Positions 11,773-21,241 of a stretch of 64,000 nucleotides of DNA are shown one piece after another. The stretch is from Hesseltinella vesiculosa (lineage: Eukaryota > Mucoromycota > Mucoromycetes > Mucorales > Cunninghamellaceae). The notes under the pieces were generated by a model. That model was not told where the DNA came from. It was given only the letters and a program-made list of their open reading frames with translations, and did no database searches. Positions within the stretch are counted from its first letter, which is position 1. Each line of letters opens with the position of its first letter. The position numbers and the translations under genes were made by a program. The stretch is from positions 558,001 through 622,000 of the forward strand of contig MCGT01000013.1 in NCBI GenBank assembly GCA_002104935.1, in the 5' to 3' direction.

Positions 11773-12444
11773 ATGTTATCTATTGGGCGACAACGGCTAT
11801 CGCAATCCGTGTTGTGTCATTCCTCACGCTTGGCCACACAGCAGCCTCGACGATGGAACAGCAGTGATAATACCAACGGCCAGAACGATTCATCCGACAC
11901 CCCCCTCAGCGTCCAGAGCCTGTTGAATGTCTTGGATGCAAACAAAGACAGCCAGCCTGCAAAGACTCCTGTAGAAGGCATTGCCAGCATCCTGCAGGAA
12001 TCGACCTTGAAGCATCAACAGCGGCAGCAAGCCACTGACTCCAACGGTTACGATTTGACTACCTTGACCGACCAATTGCACAACATGTCGCAAGCTCCTT
12101 TCCAGCTTCATGTCAATGCCTCCTTCAATAATACCATCGTCACCTTGACCCGTCCAAATGGCTCTCCCTTGGTCTCGGCCTCTGGAGGCTCGGCCGGTTT
12201 CAAAAAGGCCCAACGTAGTGGCTACGAAGCTGCACACCAAGCTGCCACCCAATTGCTTGACAAAATGAACGCCAAAAACTTGCAAGTCCCCAATGTCCAC
12301 ATCATCTTGAAGGGCTTTGGGCCCGGCCGTGATGCTGCTTTCAAGGCCTTGGTGGCTGGTGCCAACTGGAATGTCCGTCGCATCACGGATGCCACCCCTA
12401 TTCCTTTTGGTGGCTGCCGACCAAAGAAAGCTCGTCGTCTCTAA
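11773..12444 (+). CDS. Mitochondrial small ribosomal subunit protein uS11m
   Basis: Single exon, 223 residues. The first 30 residues are basic and Ser-rich without acidic residues, as in a mitochondrial presequence. The C-terminal 120 residues are uS11: FQLHVNASFNNTIVTLTRP, ASGGSAGFKKAQRSGYEAA, VHIILKGFGPGRDAAFKAL, and the near-terminal PFGGCRPKKARRL. It binds 16S-like rRNA in the platform of the mitochondrial small subunit. The yeast counterpart is Mrps18. A 40-odd residue low-complexity part separates presequence and core. The gene is divergent from the Mug70-like gene, with about 270 bp between the two starts. Confidence 0.93.
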   Translation: MLSIGRQRLSQSVLCHSSRLATQQPRRWNSSDNTNGQNDSSDTPLSVQSLLNVLDANKDSQPAKTPVEGIASILQESTLKHQQRQQATDSNGYDLTTLTDQLHNMSQAPFQLHVNASFNNTIVTLTRPNGSPLVSASGGSAGFKKAQRSGYEAAHQAATQLLDKMNAKNLQVPNVHIILKGFGPGRDAAFKALVAGANWNVRRITDATPIPFGGCRPKKARRL

Positions 12445-13865
12445 ATCTCTTCCTCTCTCTCCATCCATTCCAAAAAAAAAAAAAAAAACCTTGTTTTGCA
12501 TGCTCCTTCCTTCTCGCCTTCTCTTGTACATTTACTTTTTTTTAGAATTTATAAAAAAAAAATCAATAAGAATGATGCATGTGGTTAGTGCAGAGGCACA
12601 ACCAGAATCAGGCGGAACTGCAACGGACCCGGCTTTCTTAACGGCCGAGCCGATTCAGAGTTTTCACTGGCTTCACCTTTTTACATGTACTCTATGCCGA
12701 CACGCTTGTCTCCAACCCACGTCCTAGTTTACGCTCGAGTCAGATGGCTGCCCATTTGTTTCAGCAGGTGATTTTTGACGAAATCGGACTTGCTGGGCAT
12801 GCGTGGCTGTGTCGGTTGCCTTTGTGTGCTGACTGAGCATAAACTTTCAAAAGGATGTAGCGGAAGAAATGTGAAGATAAAAAGTGAGAACTAGACCTGC
12901 CAGTTCGGTTGGATGAAGAAGAAAAGAAGCAGGACATTCAACGGCTGGCAATGGCGGACGTTGAAACAAGCGGCCTCAGTTTGTATTTTTTCTTTTTTTT
13001 TTTTGGCTGGGGGATGGGAGGTTCCAACACGTAAACGATTGAAGGCTGGCTGGGCGACTGTCACCAATCGACTAGATTTTTTTCAGGATTCATAGGGTTA
13101 GTAAGAAGCTGCTTCTGCAGAAAATTTCACGTTGCTTCGTTCAGCCAAAAATGATTTATAGCATCTTGACTTTTTTAAGAGACCAAAGGGGACCCCCTTG
13201 GCGAGCTGACCAAACGAGTAGTGTTCATCGAAAATCCAACCTCCACCGATTCACTCCAAAATTGGGTGTACATGATGAGATAGGATCATCGTTGCAAGTA
13301 AACGAGTAAACCCTTTGTCTACAACAGGATGCCAAGCTAGAAGCACTGCAAATCATGGCTCTCCAGGCTATTATAGCGGGATGGCCCAACGTTCTTGGTA
13401 GCCTAAGTTTTGCACCATCGACGTCTAGAGCGCTGTGCATTTGTCCAGTCATGCTTCTCGTTATTTACTAATTTTATGCCAAATTTCGCATCAATAGGAT
13501 CAAGTGTCGTCCTTTCTTATCATGCAATCGTTGCAGCGGCCGTTGAGCTGAATGACGGAGATCAAGCTTATGGAAATACTCAGGTTCCTCATGCGCCTAC
13601 AATCTCGATGGCTGGTTTCTCTGTGATCATGTCTTCCCGAAAGAGTGCGCACATGGCGCTACAGCAAGATGACATTGAAGTGGATCAAGCAACAGACGTG
13701 TTCCAAAAAAAAAAAAAAAAAAGATCCATATTTCCATTGTCAGCGAAGGTGTGCGCGGGGGGTGGGGAAGAGCGCTATTCGGGTGACCAAAAAAAAAAAA
13801 TAAAAACCAACCTCCGGCTGTGTTTTCCTTTTCCTTTGCATTTCTCACCTGCTTACATTCACATC
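12445..13865. other. Gene-poor region upstream of EF-P-like gene
   Basis: About 1.4 kb contains no intact gene that I can support. It includes the uS11m 3' UTR, several A/T runs (12472-12488, 13706-13722) and, at about 13330-13700, coding-like text without a complete frame that is annotated separately as a possible relic. Confidence 0.45.
13329..13704 (+). pseudogene. Possible relic of a cation-diffusion-facilitator-like gene
   Basis: Two pieces of plus-strand reading frame look loosely like a CDF-type transporter: DAKLEALQIMALQAIIAG, preceded by a splice-like ACAG, and then APTISMAGFSVIMSSRK followed by ALQQDDIEVDQATD. In fungal CDF proteins a K..LE.L segment and an AL.QDH..D motif occur in this order. 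The frame here has no start, no aspartate pair that I can line up with confidence, and ends in an A run. This is weak resemblance by eye; it could be chance. Confidence 0.2.
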
Positions 13866-14799
13866 ATGTTTCGACAATCGATTCTCGTCTCACAACAAGT
13901 GCGCCATGCCTACCGACACCCATCAGCGCCCAGGTATGCCATGGATTCACTGTGTAAACGCCATTACAAACTAAGCGCTGGCGCTGTGAAAAAGGGCCAG
14001 ATCGTCGAGTTCAAGGACAAAGTTTGGCGAGTGCTGAATCGAGATCAATCCTCGTCTGGCCGTGGAAGTGCTGTGATCAAAGTAGGTGCATCTTCAAAAC
14101 ACGAGATATATGACATTCTCGCCATGCCATTTTCCCGAAGACTAATTCCCCACTATTTTATTTTTGGACCTACCAGGTTGAATTGCAAGATATCAAGACG
14201 ATGGCAAAAGCCCAAGAACGTTTCCGATCCAACGATAACCTTGAAGGTACATGACAGTGACAATCACGGTTTCTACGAGGCTTGTCTGACTTTTTTTTTT
14301 TTTTTGATTTTCTCTCTCTGTGCTGTTTTTTTTTCACCAAAGTGTTGAACATGCAGGAAGACACGTACCAATATCTCTACACTGACGGCGAGCAGGTGCA
14401 CGTGCTTCACCCCGAAACCTTTGACGAGCTCGTCCTAACTGTAAACATGTGTGATGGTGGCGAACGAGCACTTGCCATGCTTGAAGGTAAAGCGGAAACA
14501 GAGGAGTGATGCTCGACGGTGCTGATTTTTTTATTCTGACAGACAACATGCTGGTAAGCGTGAGTCTGCTGACGACCTCGGACGAAGCAAGCAAGCCTGT
14601 CACATTCAAGCTTCCTCAAAACCACCTGTACACGGTGGCCTCGGTCATTGAACGCGCTGGTCAAGCGGCTAAGGGCACAGTGTTCAAGGCGGCCACGCTA
14701 TCCAACGGAGCCAAGTTGCAAGTGCCCGAGTTTGTCCATGAAGGGGACCGCATTTGGGTAGACATTGAAAACCTGCGATACATGAAACGTGAATTATAA
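13866..14799 (+). CDS. Mitochondrial elongation factor P (EF-P)-like protein
   Basis: Four exons with introns near 14083-14176, 14248-14340 and 14488-14541. The N-terminus (MFRQSILVSQQVRHAYRHP) is basic and looks like a mitochondrial targeting sequence. Domain I, a KOW-like SH3 barrel, reads GAVKKGQIVEFKDKVWRVL, then the loop SSGRGSA, then VIKVELQDI. Two OB-like domains follow (YQYLYTDGEQVHVLHPETF and the last 90 residues ending FVHEGDRIWVDIENL). EF-P relieves ribosome stalling at proline runs; the mitochondrial role is inferred. The loop that in many bacteria carries a modified lysine has arginine here. Upstream reading frame before 13866 is not part of the gene. Confidence 0.85.
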
Positions 14800-14939
14800 A
14801 GGACATAGAATAAGTTAATATCTAGCTATTATTACAGTCATTTAATTGGGGTGTCAGAAAAGTAGTCTACAAGAAGGTTGGAAAAAAAGAAAAAAAGCGC
14901 AGCTTTATAATTGGAAAAAGGAGGATGGGGAGGGAGAGT

Positions 14940-16908
14940 TTAGACGGTGCTCTTTTCGATTTGATATTCTTGGGTGGCATTGTGGTGCTGGTATTCGGCG
15001 AATTGTTCGTCGGTGCGACCAATGGCATCATCTTCGACATCAAAGGTATCATTCTTGCGATGGCAGATGTACATGAGGATGGAGCAGACAAAGGCGCAGA
15101 CAGCAATGCCGGTGTACACCCAGGTCATCTTGGGATCGTAGGTGACAGGCACCAGGGCAAAGCTGAGGATACTGGCAAAACAGTTGCTGAACAAGAACAA
15201 GGCCATGACGATGGACTTCATGGATTGAGGAGCCTTCTTGTAAGCATATTCCAGACCGGTGATGGAGGCGAAAATTTCGGATAAACCAATGAACACATAA
15301 GCGGGAATGATGTAAGCGGCGGAGATCCAATTTTGGCCGGTGGGTTGGTCGTAGTAGGGAGCTGTGTTGTAAACCATGGATTGGATACCAGCCGAGTAGG
15401 CCATGGCAACAGAAGCAAAGAAGAAACCAATGGACATACGGGTGATGGGACCCAAGGGGAAACCAATGCGACGGAGCACAGGGTAGCCAATTTGGTCCAT
15501 GATGGGAATGAAGATAATCAAGACGATAGGATCTATGAGAAAGCCAAAAAAAAAAAAAAGTGAGCGGCATGCTAAAAATGGGGGGGGCTGTCTCTCATGC
15601 GCTTACCGATGTTTTGCATGATGTCATTGGGCACATTGCCGGTCAACATGGTACTGGCCATGGACACCAAGTTGTTGGTCATTTGAGAATAACACAGCCA
15701 GTAGAAGGGGAACCAACAGAAGACAATACAGGCACGGAGGGCACGACGGAGTTCATCGACAAACACATCATCCCAGGTAGCCTTGGACACCATGTGGGGG
15801 TAGTTTTGCACCAAGTTCGAGGGCTTGCAGGCTTCCAAACCACCCTTGACCTTGAACATCGACATCCAGAACAAACGACCAGCTTCGACAAAGACAGAGC
15901 CACGAGGAGGAGTTTGCACATATTTCTTGCGGCCCAAGATCACAACGATGACGCAGGGAACGAACATGCAGGTACTAAGAGGAAAAAACAAAATCGAGGT
16001 CAGCAACTGCTTGCTTTTTTTTGGGGGGGGAGGTTGTCAAGATAAACGTACGGCAAGAGATAGGCGGGCCAGAAACCAATGTTCTTTTCCATTTCGGTGG
16101 TGGCAATGGCAGACAAGGAGCCGACGTTGATGGAGAAGTAGAACAAGCTATTGAGAAGAAAATGAGTGAGAAGGTGTACGCAATGAAATGGGCAGATGAG
16201 ATCATTTACCTGAAAAGACGTTGGTAGGTAGCTTGAGGAGTGACAATGACACGCTTGCCATTCGTTTGGGTCTTGACGTAAGCGGACTTGGCACTGTATT
16301 GTTCGGCCACAAGAGGAGAGACGTTGGATTTGATACCACCGGTACCCAAACCAATGATGATGATGGCGACAATGAAACCAGGGAAACTAGCACCGCTTGC
16401 CATGGCGCTGGGGATGGACGTGAGGGTCAAGATCAACAGACCGACGAGGTAAATGAGGGCAAAGTACACAATGGTCTTGTACTTGCCCAGGAATTGATCG
16501 GCAATGACAGCGCCGATGATTGGGGTGATGTAACACCAAAAGGTGAAGAAGGTAGTCAGGGCAGTGGCGGTTTGATGACCCTTGCCAATGGCACCAGGTT
16601 GTTCAGCAGGATCTAATGAAAAAAAAAAATGAGTCTGGTATTTTCTTGGCTGATCATTTTGACTTACAGGAGGGAGGGTTGGGATATTGGACATAGTTTT
16701 GGAAAGGACCCGACAGACCATAATAGGTGAAGCGTTCACAGAATTCGATCAAAACGACGAGGTAAGCTGAAGTAGGGACGGCGTCCGAGACTTCAGGCAG
16801 CTCTTTCCAGTCTTCTTCAGTGGGCGCGGGGTATTGATTAACCTCAAAGGTTTCTTCATGGGCTTGGTTGAAGGAACCAGCCTTGACTTCGGTCTTTTCC
16901 GTATCCAT
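14940..16908 (-). CDS. PTR2: PTR2/POT-family proton-coupled peptide transporter
   Basis: Five or six exons. The N-terminal cytosolic part (about 50 residues) ends in a PTR motif with EFCERFTYYG, matching the ExxERF signature that couples proton and peptide transport. It is followed by FFTFWCYITPIIGAVIADQFLGKY, the second PTR signature, and GLGTGGIKSNVSPLVAEQY. The C-terminal half has FIPIMDQIGYPVLRRIGFPLGP and the EIFASITGLEYAYKKAP segment typical of eukaryotic POT proteins. About 12 hydrophobic segments can be counted. The product should import di- and tripeptides at the plasma membrane. The start is the first ATG (16908); the exon continues for 80 residues and is followed by an intron with an A/T run. 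The acidic C-terminal tail ends in EKSTV. Confidence 0.92.
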
Positions 16909-18882
16909 TAAATTAAATAGTGCCCTGAAAAGAAGCGAAAGAAAAAAAAAGTAAAATGGAAGAAGAAGAAGGAAAATTTTTTTTTCGGTCGGTCTTTTTT
17001 GCTTTTTAAAACCTAACCTCGAGGATCTGTGGAAAGCTTTTACCCGCACCAATCGCGGACAATGGCCCTGTCGGTCCTAATCAAGTTAATTGAGGACATT
17101 GCGTCAACACTTCCTTTCTATAGCTTGTCTCATATTCATCACTTTTCTTCTCGTTTGCTATTAGCTCTTTTCACACCTTTTTTTTGACAGCCTGAGAAGC
17201 CTGGGAAACTAGCGTGCGAAAAAAGGACCCTGTCTGAACCTTGCTCTTCAGAAAAGAAGAAAAAAATCGATAAAGTTTTCTCACGAGCATAAAAATATAT
17301 AATTTAGGACTAACAAAAAAAAACCGGAAACGGTAATTTCAAAAGATGGAAAGCAGGTGGTCGAAAAGCCGATGATGCAAAATCACTGGTCCAAAACGCG
17401 GAGTCTACCATGTCCGACGTATCTGCCTCAAATGAGCACCAAGCGGATGTTCGTGGCTCTCCCCTTTTTGGATCGTTTCAAGGGCCGAAAAGGCACTTCC
17501 CCATTCTTGGGTCTTCTTCATGATCGTCTGTCGTGATGTCGTTTTTTTGAGTTTGAACTTGCATTACATACAAATATGGTAATTTCAAAACTTTAAATCC
17601 CAAGCAACATTCTCAAAATTCTCAGTTTGACCAGCAAAAGAAAAATAAACAAAACGAGTAAAAAAAAAAAAAAAAAAAGGTTGATCGACATCTAACCTGA
17701 AACCTTGTGAAGATGGTCAGGAACAAGGAAACGAATGGAAAAAATTGTGCTTTGGTTTTTGCTGAAGCTTCCTCGACAGCCAATCACGGCCAAATGGACA
17801 AGAATTGCGCCTTCAGCATCTCTCCAAAAACGAAAAACATCACGTTCACTCAACTGTCCCACGGGTGCAGCTGAAAGAGGTGTTTAAATCTTAAAAAGTG
17901 GCCCCGACACCCGCTCTGTTTCAATTCCACTGAGGGCTGTCAATACGTCAGCGCTCATGATGGATTGAGAACGGGCCAGGCATCTGTACTGGCCGGTGCA
18001 CGTTCTGGAGTATAACTCAATGATTCTATGACTTGAGAAAAATGCACCAAGAAAATTAAAAAAAAATAACAAGCAGCGGCTGCCGACTCCTTCGAGTCCA
18101 TTCCTTGCTAGACAAGCCGGCCAATAGGAACGGTGTAAACAAGAGTATCGTCATGATGAATAGACTTTTGCAGTAATTCGCTGAGCCTTGCAAAAAATAG
18201 TTGCTATCCATCTCCGTAAACATGCGCATTAGCATTATGTTCACTCATAAAGTACCCTGGCAAGAATGGTATGGTCCCTGGGTGTTTTTTTCTTTTGCCC
18301 TGCCTCATTGACCTCGACCAGAAAAGGCAGGGCAGCGGCAGTTGAAAATGAATAAGTAAGCTGGCAATGGATCGTGCCTGGTCAGCGTGTCGGATTTCTC
18401 TACATGTCAAGCTCATTCCTCTGAAGATGTCCAGATTTTTGGTAGCAAAATGCTTGGCCAATCAAAAGCACTCACTCTCCAACCAAAGAGTGCAAAACCA
18501 TTGAAAGGAAGCGAAAGACGTAGTGGAGGCTACTTTGTTTGATCATAGATGTTACGAAAAAAAAATCCAATCGGTTGACAATGGAGGCTCTGTGGGAAAT
18601 AGGGAGCTGCAGTGCGAGTTTGTCCTCGAAAGAAGACGTCGGCATGGCAACGGACGACAAAATCGACGGCAAAAAACAACCTCGTTCCTCTTTTCTTTTC
18701 TTAGACACTGTTCATGGTTATTGTCTATTTTATCGACCCCCTTAAAAAATAGGAGCTTCCCGCTGAAAAAAAAACAATACTTGACGGCCACTGCTGCGCG
18801 AATCAGTGCGTCATGAGCGCAAGAATGTGCCCAAAATAAGAAATGATTGGTCGCTCATGCGCCTGGCAACTACAGAGAAACC

Positions 18883-18913
<31 letters not shown>

Positions 18914-19085
18914 GTGGTGGGCCTGCCTGGTGTCATGCACCCCTCACTCTCAAAAAAAAAACGCACTTTGTCATACTGAATAGAGAAAACTTGAGCAAAC
19001 ACTTTAATAAGGCTGGGAGTAAATGATAGTAGGAAATTAAGCGGGAGAATAAATGCAGGAGTCAAAAGATGGATGGGAGCGACAT
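16909..19085. other. 2.2-kb gene-free region upstream of PTR2
   Basis: No frame here has an ATG start, splice logic and family resemblance together. Short minus-strand frames around 17884-18461 look faintly coding at their ends but are not linked by usable splice sites. The left 400 bases should hold the PTR2 promoter; the right edge holds the 3' UTR of the repeat-protein gene. Long homopolymers are common, the longest being 29 A at 18883-18911. Confidence 0.45.
18883..18911. repeat. Poly(A) tract of 29 bases
   Basis: An uninterrupted run of 29 A on the plus strand, the longest homopolymer in the window. It has no retrotransposon body, or target duplication that I can see, next to it. It may be a microsatellite of the kind scattered through the introns and spacers of this genome. 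Confidence 0.9.
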
Positions 19086-20468
19086 TCAAGGGTACTCGCC
19101 GGGAATGATGCGTTTGCAGCCATATGTCGAGATGCCAATATTGCAGTCTCTTTTTTCTTTGCAGCACCGGATGCAAAAAGTCGAAGAATCAGGCTCGACA
19201 AGATTGACAAAGTATCTCATGCCATTGCAGGAGCCTAGAGGCAAGTCGCGGTGGTCATACTGACCACCACCCTGGGATGTGTCCAAGTCGTATATGGACG
19301 GGTTGATTCCACCCGTGATTTGCGAGTACGTTTCGGTTGTGTAGAAGTGTGCTGACGTGATAAAGCCTTGAGGCAGGATCTGCGAATGTGGGGCCAGAGA
19401 GGTGTCAGTGCAAAATGGCATCCCGTCATTCTCCGTCTCGGCGACGCCCATGCCTGGGCTAGGCGGCAGGTAAATGCAATAAGACTGCTCCGATTCCAAG
19501 ATGATGGGCACACCTCCGTGGCCGCTGGGATCTGCTTCGGGCAGGTCGATATCAGTGGTGGTGGTGGTGACAGTTTCGGTAGGCTGCTCTACTTCAGGTT
19601 CGATTGCGACGGTTGTGGTAGTTTTTGGGGACGTTGGCAGGGAAACAGCAGGAGCTTGAATGGGGGGAGAGGCGGGGAGGTCCACAGGAGGAGGTGATGA
19701 GATGATTTGAACGCCATCTGAATAGGTGGGTAGGCTGACAGGATAGCCAGTGTCCACTGAAGGAGGCGACGAAACAACTTGAACGCCATCTGAATAGGTG
19801 GGTGAGCTGACAGGGTAGCCAGTGTCCACTGAAGGAGGCGACGAAACAACTTGAACGCCATCTGAATAGGTGGGTGAGCTGACAGGGTAGCCAGTGTCCA
19901 CTGAAGGAGGCGACGAAACAACTTGAACGCCATCTGAATAGGTGGGTGAGCTGACAGGGTAGCCAGTGTCCACTGAAGGAGGCGACGAAACAATTTGAAC
20001 GCCATCTGAATAGGTGGGTGAGCTGACAGGGTAGCCAGTGTCCACTGAAGGAGGTGAGGATACGATTTGAACGTCATCGACTGAATAGGTGGGTGAAGTG
20101 ATAGTTAAATCGATATCAGGGCCCACTGGAGGAGGCGATGAAACAACTTGAATGTCATCGGTTGAATATGTGGGTGAACTGACAGGCAGGCCGCCGCCAG
20201 AATTCAATGGTATTGGGTAGAGCGTACCATAAGGCACAACTCCTCCAGAGCCATAGGGTACTTCGTTTATATTGTCTGATCCAGAAGGGTCACCGACTTC
20301 TTCAGAGTCGGTGAGCAGCATGCCTGGTCCAGGCATAGGTCCATTATGCATCAGAGGCATAGGCGGTGGCATCATGATCTGACGAGGAGCATGCAGTCGT
20401 GTGGGTGCTGCTAGCGCATGGTGGCCCAAATAAATGAGCAGTACAATATATTCAATTGTCGCCTTCAT
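19086..20468 (-). CDS. Secreted cell-surface protein with 24-residue tandem repeats and Cys-rich C-terminal module
   Basis: Single exon, 460 residues. It begins with a signal peptide (IEYIVLLIYLGHHALA, cleavage near AAP). A Pro/Gly/Ser-rich part follows, and then five nearly identical 24-residue repeats of the form VVSSPPSVDTGYP plus VSSPTYSDGVQ, with two degenerate copies before them. After a TTT-rich linker (TVTTTTTDIDL) comes a conserved-looking C-terminal module of about 135 residues: SYCIYLPPSPG, ENDGMPFC, ITSAHFYTTETYSQITG, GGGQYD, VEPDSSTFCIRCC, DCNIGISTYGC, ending IIPGEYP. The eight or so cysteines suggest a disulfide-bonded domain. I recall similar FCxRCC modules in other fungal secreted proteins, but no function is known to me. 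It is likely cell-wall associated or secreted. Confidence 0.75.
   Translation of the reverse strand: MKATIEYIVLLIYLGHHALAAPTRLHAPRQIMMPPPMPLMHNGPMPGPGMLLTDSEEVGDPSGSDNINEVPYGSGGVVPYGTLYPIPLNSGGGLPVSSPTYSTDDIQVVSSPPPVGPDIDLTITSPTYSVDDVQIVSSPPSVDTGYPVSSPTYSDGVQIVSSPPSVDTGYPVSSPTYSDGVQVVSSPPSVDTGYPVSSPTYSDGVQVVSSPPSVDTGYPVSSPTYSDGVQVVSSPPSVDTGYPVSLPTYSDGVQIISSPPPVDLPASPPIQAPAVSLPTSPKTTTTVAIEPEVEQPTETVTTTTTDIDLPEADPSGHGGVPIILESEQSYCIYLPPSPGMGVAETENDGMPFCTDTSLAPHSQILPQGFITSAHFYTTETYSQITGGINPSIYDLDTSQGGGQYDHRDLPLGSCNGMRYFVNLVEPDSSTFCIRCCKEKRDCNIGISTYGCKRIIPGEYP
19693..20095 (-). repeat. 72-bp in-frame tandem repeat
   Basis: The unit is 72 bp (24 codons). Five copies are nearly identical at DNA level and two more on the 20100 side are degenerate. 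The near identity, including silent positions, points to recent expansion or gene conversion. Copy number is likely to vary among strains. A second minus-strand frame is also open through the array; this follows from the 72-bp period and is not evidence of a second gene. Confidence 0.9.
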
Positions 20469-21241
20469 AAATCGATAAATTTTTTAATAAAGAAGGAAAA
20501 ACAAGAGGTGCAATGAGGAAGAAAAAAGGAAAATGAAAAGACCTTTTTCGTTCCAAGTTAAAAAAAAAAAAATTCACGCTCCATTTTCTCGGCTTCGATG
20601 CATCCCCGACCATCACTTGAAACCTCCCTTCTCTTGACTCCTTGATCAGGCACCTCCTTTTTTTTTCTTCATAGCATACCTGTGGGTTGATCTCCTACAA
20701 CTTTTTGTTCACTCCTGATAATTCTTTTATTCAGACGCTTCTTTGCACCCAAATGGGGATTCAATAAAAAAAAGAGTGGGCACAGTGAAAATGTGGTCGA
20801 GGGAAACGACAAAAATGGAACCTCCAACTGTCTTTCCATGTCGTTGGTTAGACTCAAATGGTCTATCACAAGAGAACCAAATAACAAGATCCTGTCATCT
20901 GCCTTCTCCCTCTTTATTTTTTTTTTTTTTTGAAGTGTATCTGGACGCACCGGCCGTTCTTTCATATCTGTCAACTCCATACCTGCACTCTTTCTTGTTC
21001 TCATTGGGAGCCATTTTTATTGACAAGTTGAAAGGAAAAATAAATTCCCAACGCCACCATCTGTACATTTTAGTAAAATCTATGTTCAAGCTCGTTCGCC
21101 AGAAGCAGAAAATACTGAGGAATTAGCAGCAAAATCGGCGTTCGAGACCTTCCGGTAAGACTGGTCATCCCATATAAGGCCGCGATCAGAAATGACCGCC
21201 CGGAATTTTTTTTTTTATTTGGGCTTAAGCAGATAGGAGAC
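20469..21241. other. Intergenic region, no gene seen
   Basis: Lies upstream of the repeat-protein gene and downstream of the LysM gene, both on the minus strand. It holds A/T runs (20560-20572, 20917-20931) and no supported frame. The segment next to 20468 should be the promoter. Confidence 0.45.

Noticed and set aside
17884..18461. Three adjacent minus-strand frames that might form a gene
   Set aside because: No GT/GC...AG pairs join them in phase and the products match no family I know.
18881..18920. The A29 run as the tail of a LINE/SINE insertion
   Set aside because: No retroelement body or flanking duplication next to it; similar runs occur throughout the window.
19589..20077. A second long minus-strand frame through the 72-bp repeat array
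   Set aside because: The repeat period is a multiple of three, so any frame without a stop in one unit stays open; no start context or family motif.
21135..21160. GCGTTCGAGACC as a tRNA T-arm
   Set aside because: No acceptor stem, D-arm or anticodon arm could be built around it.
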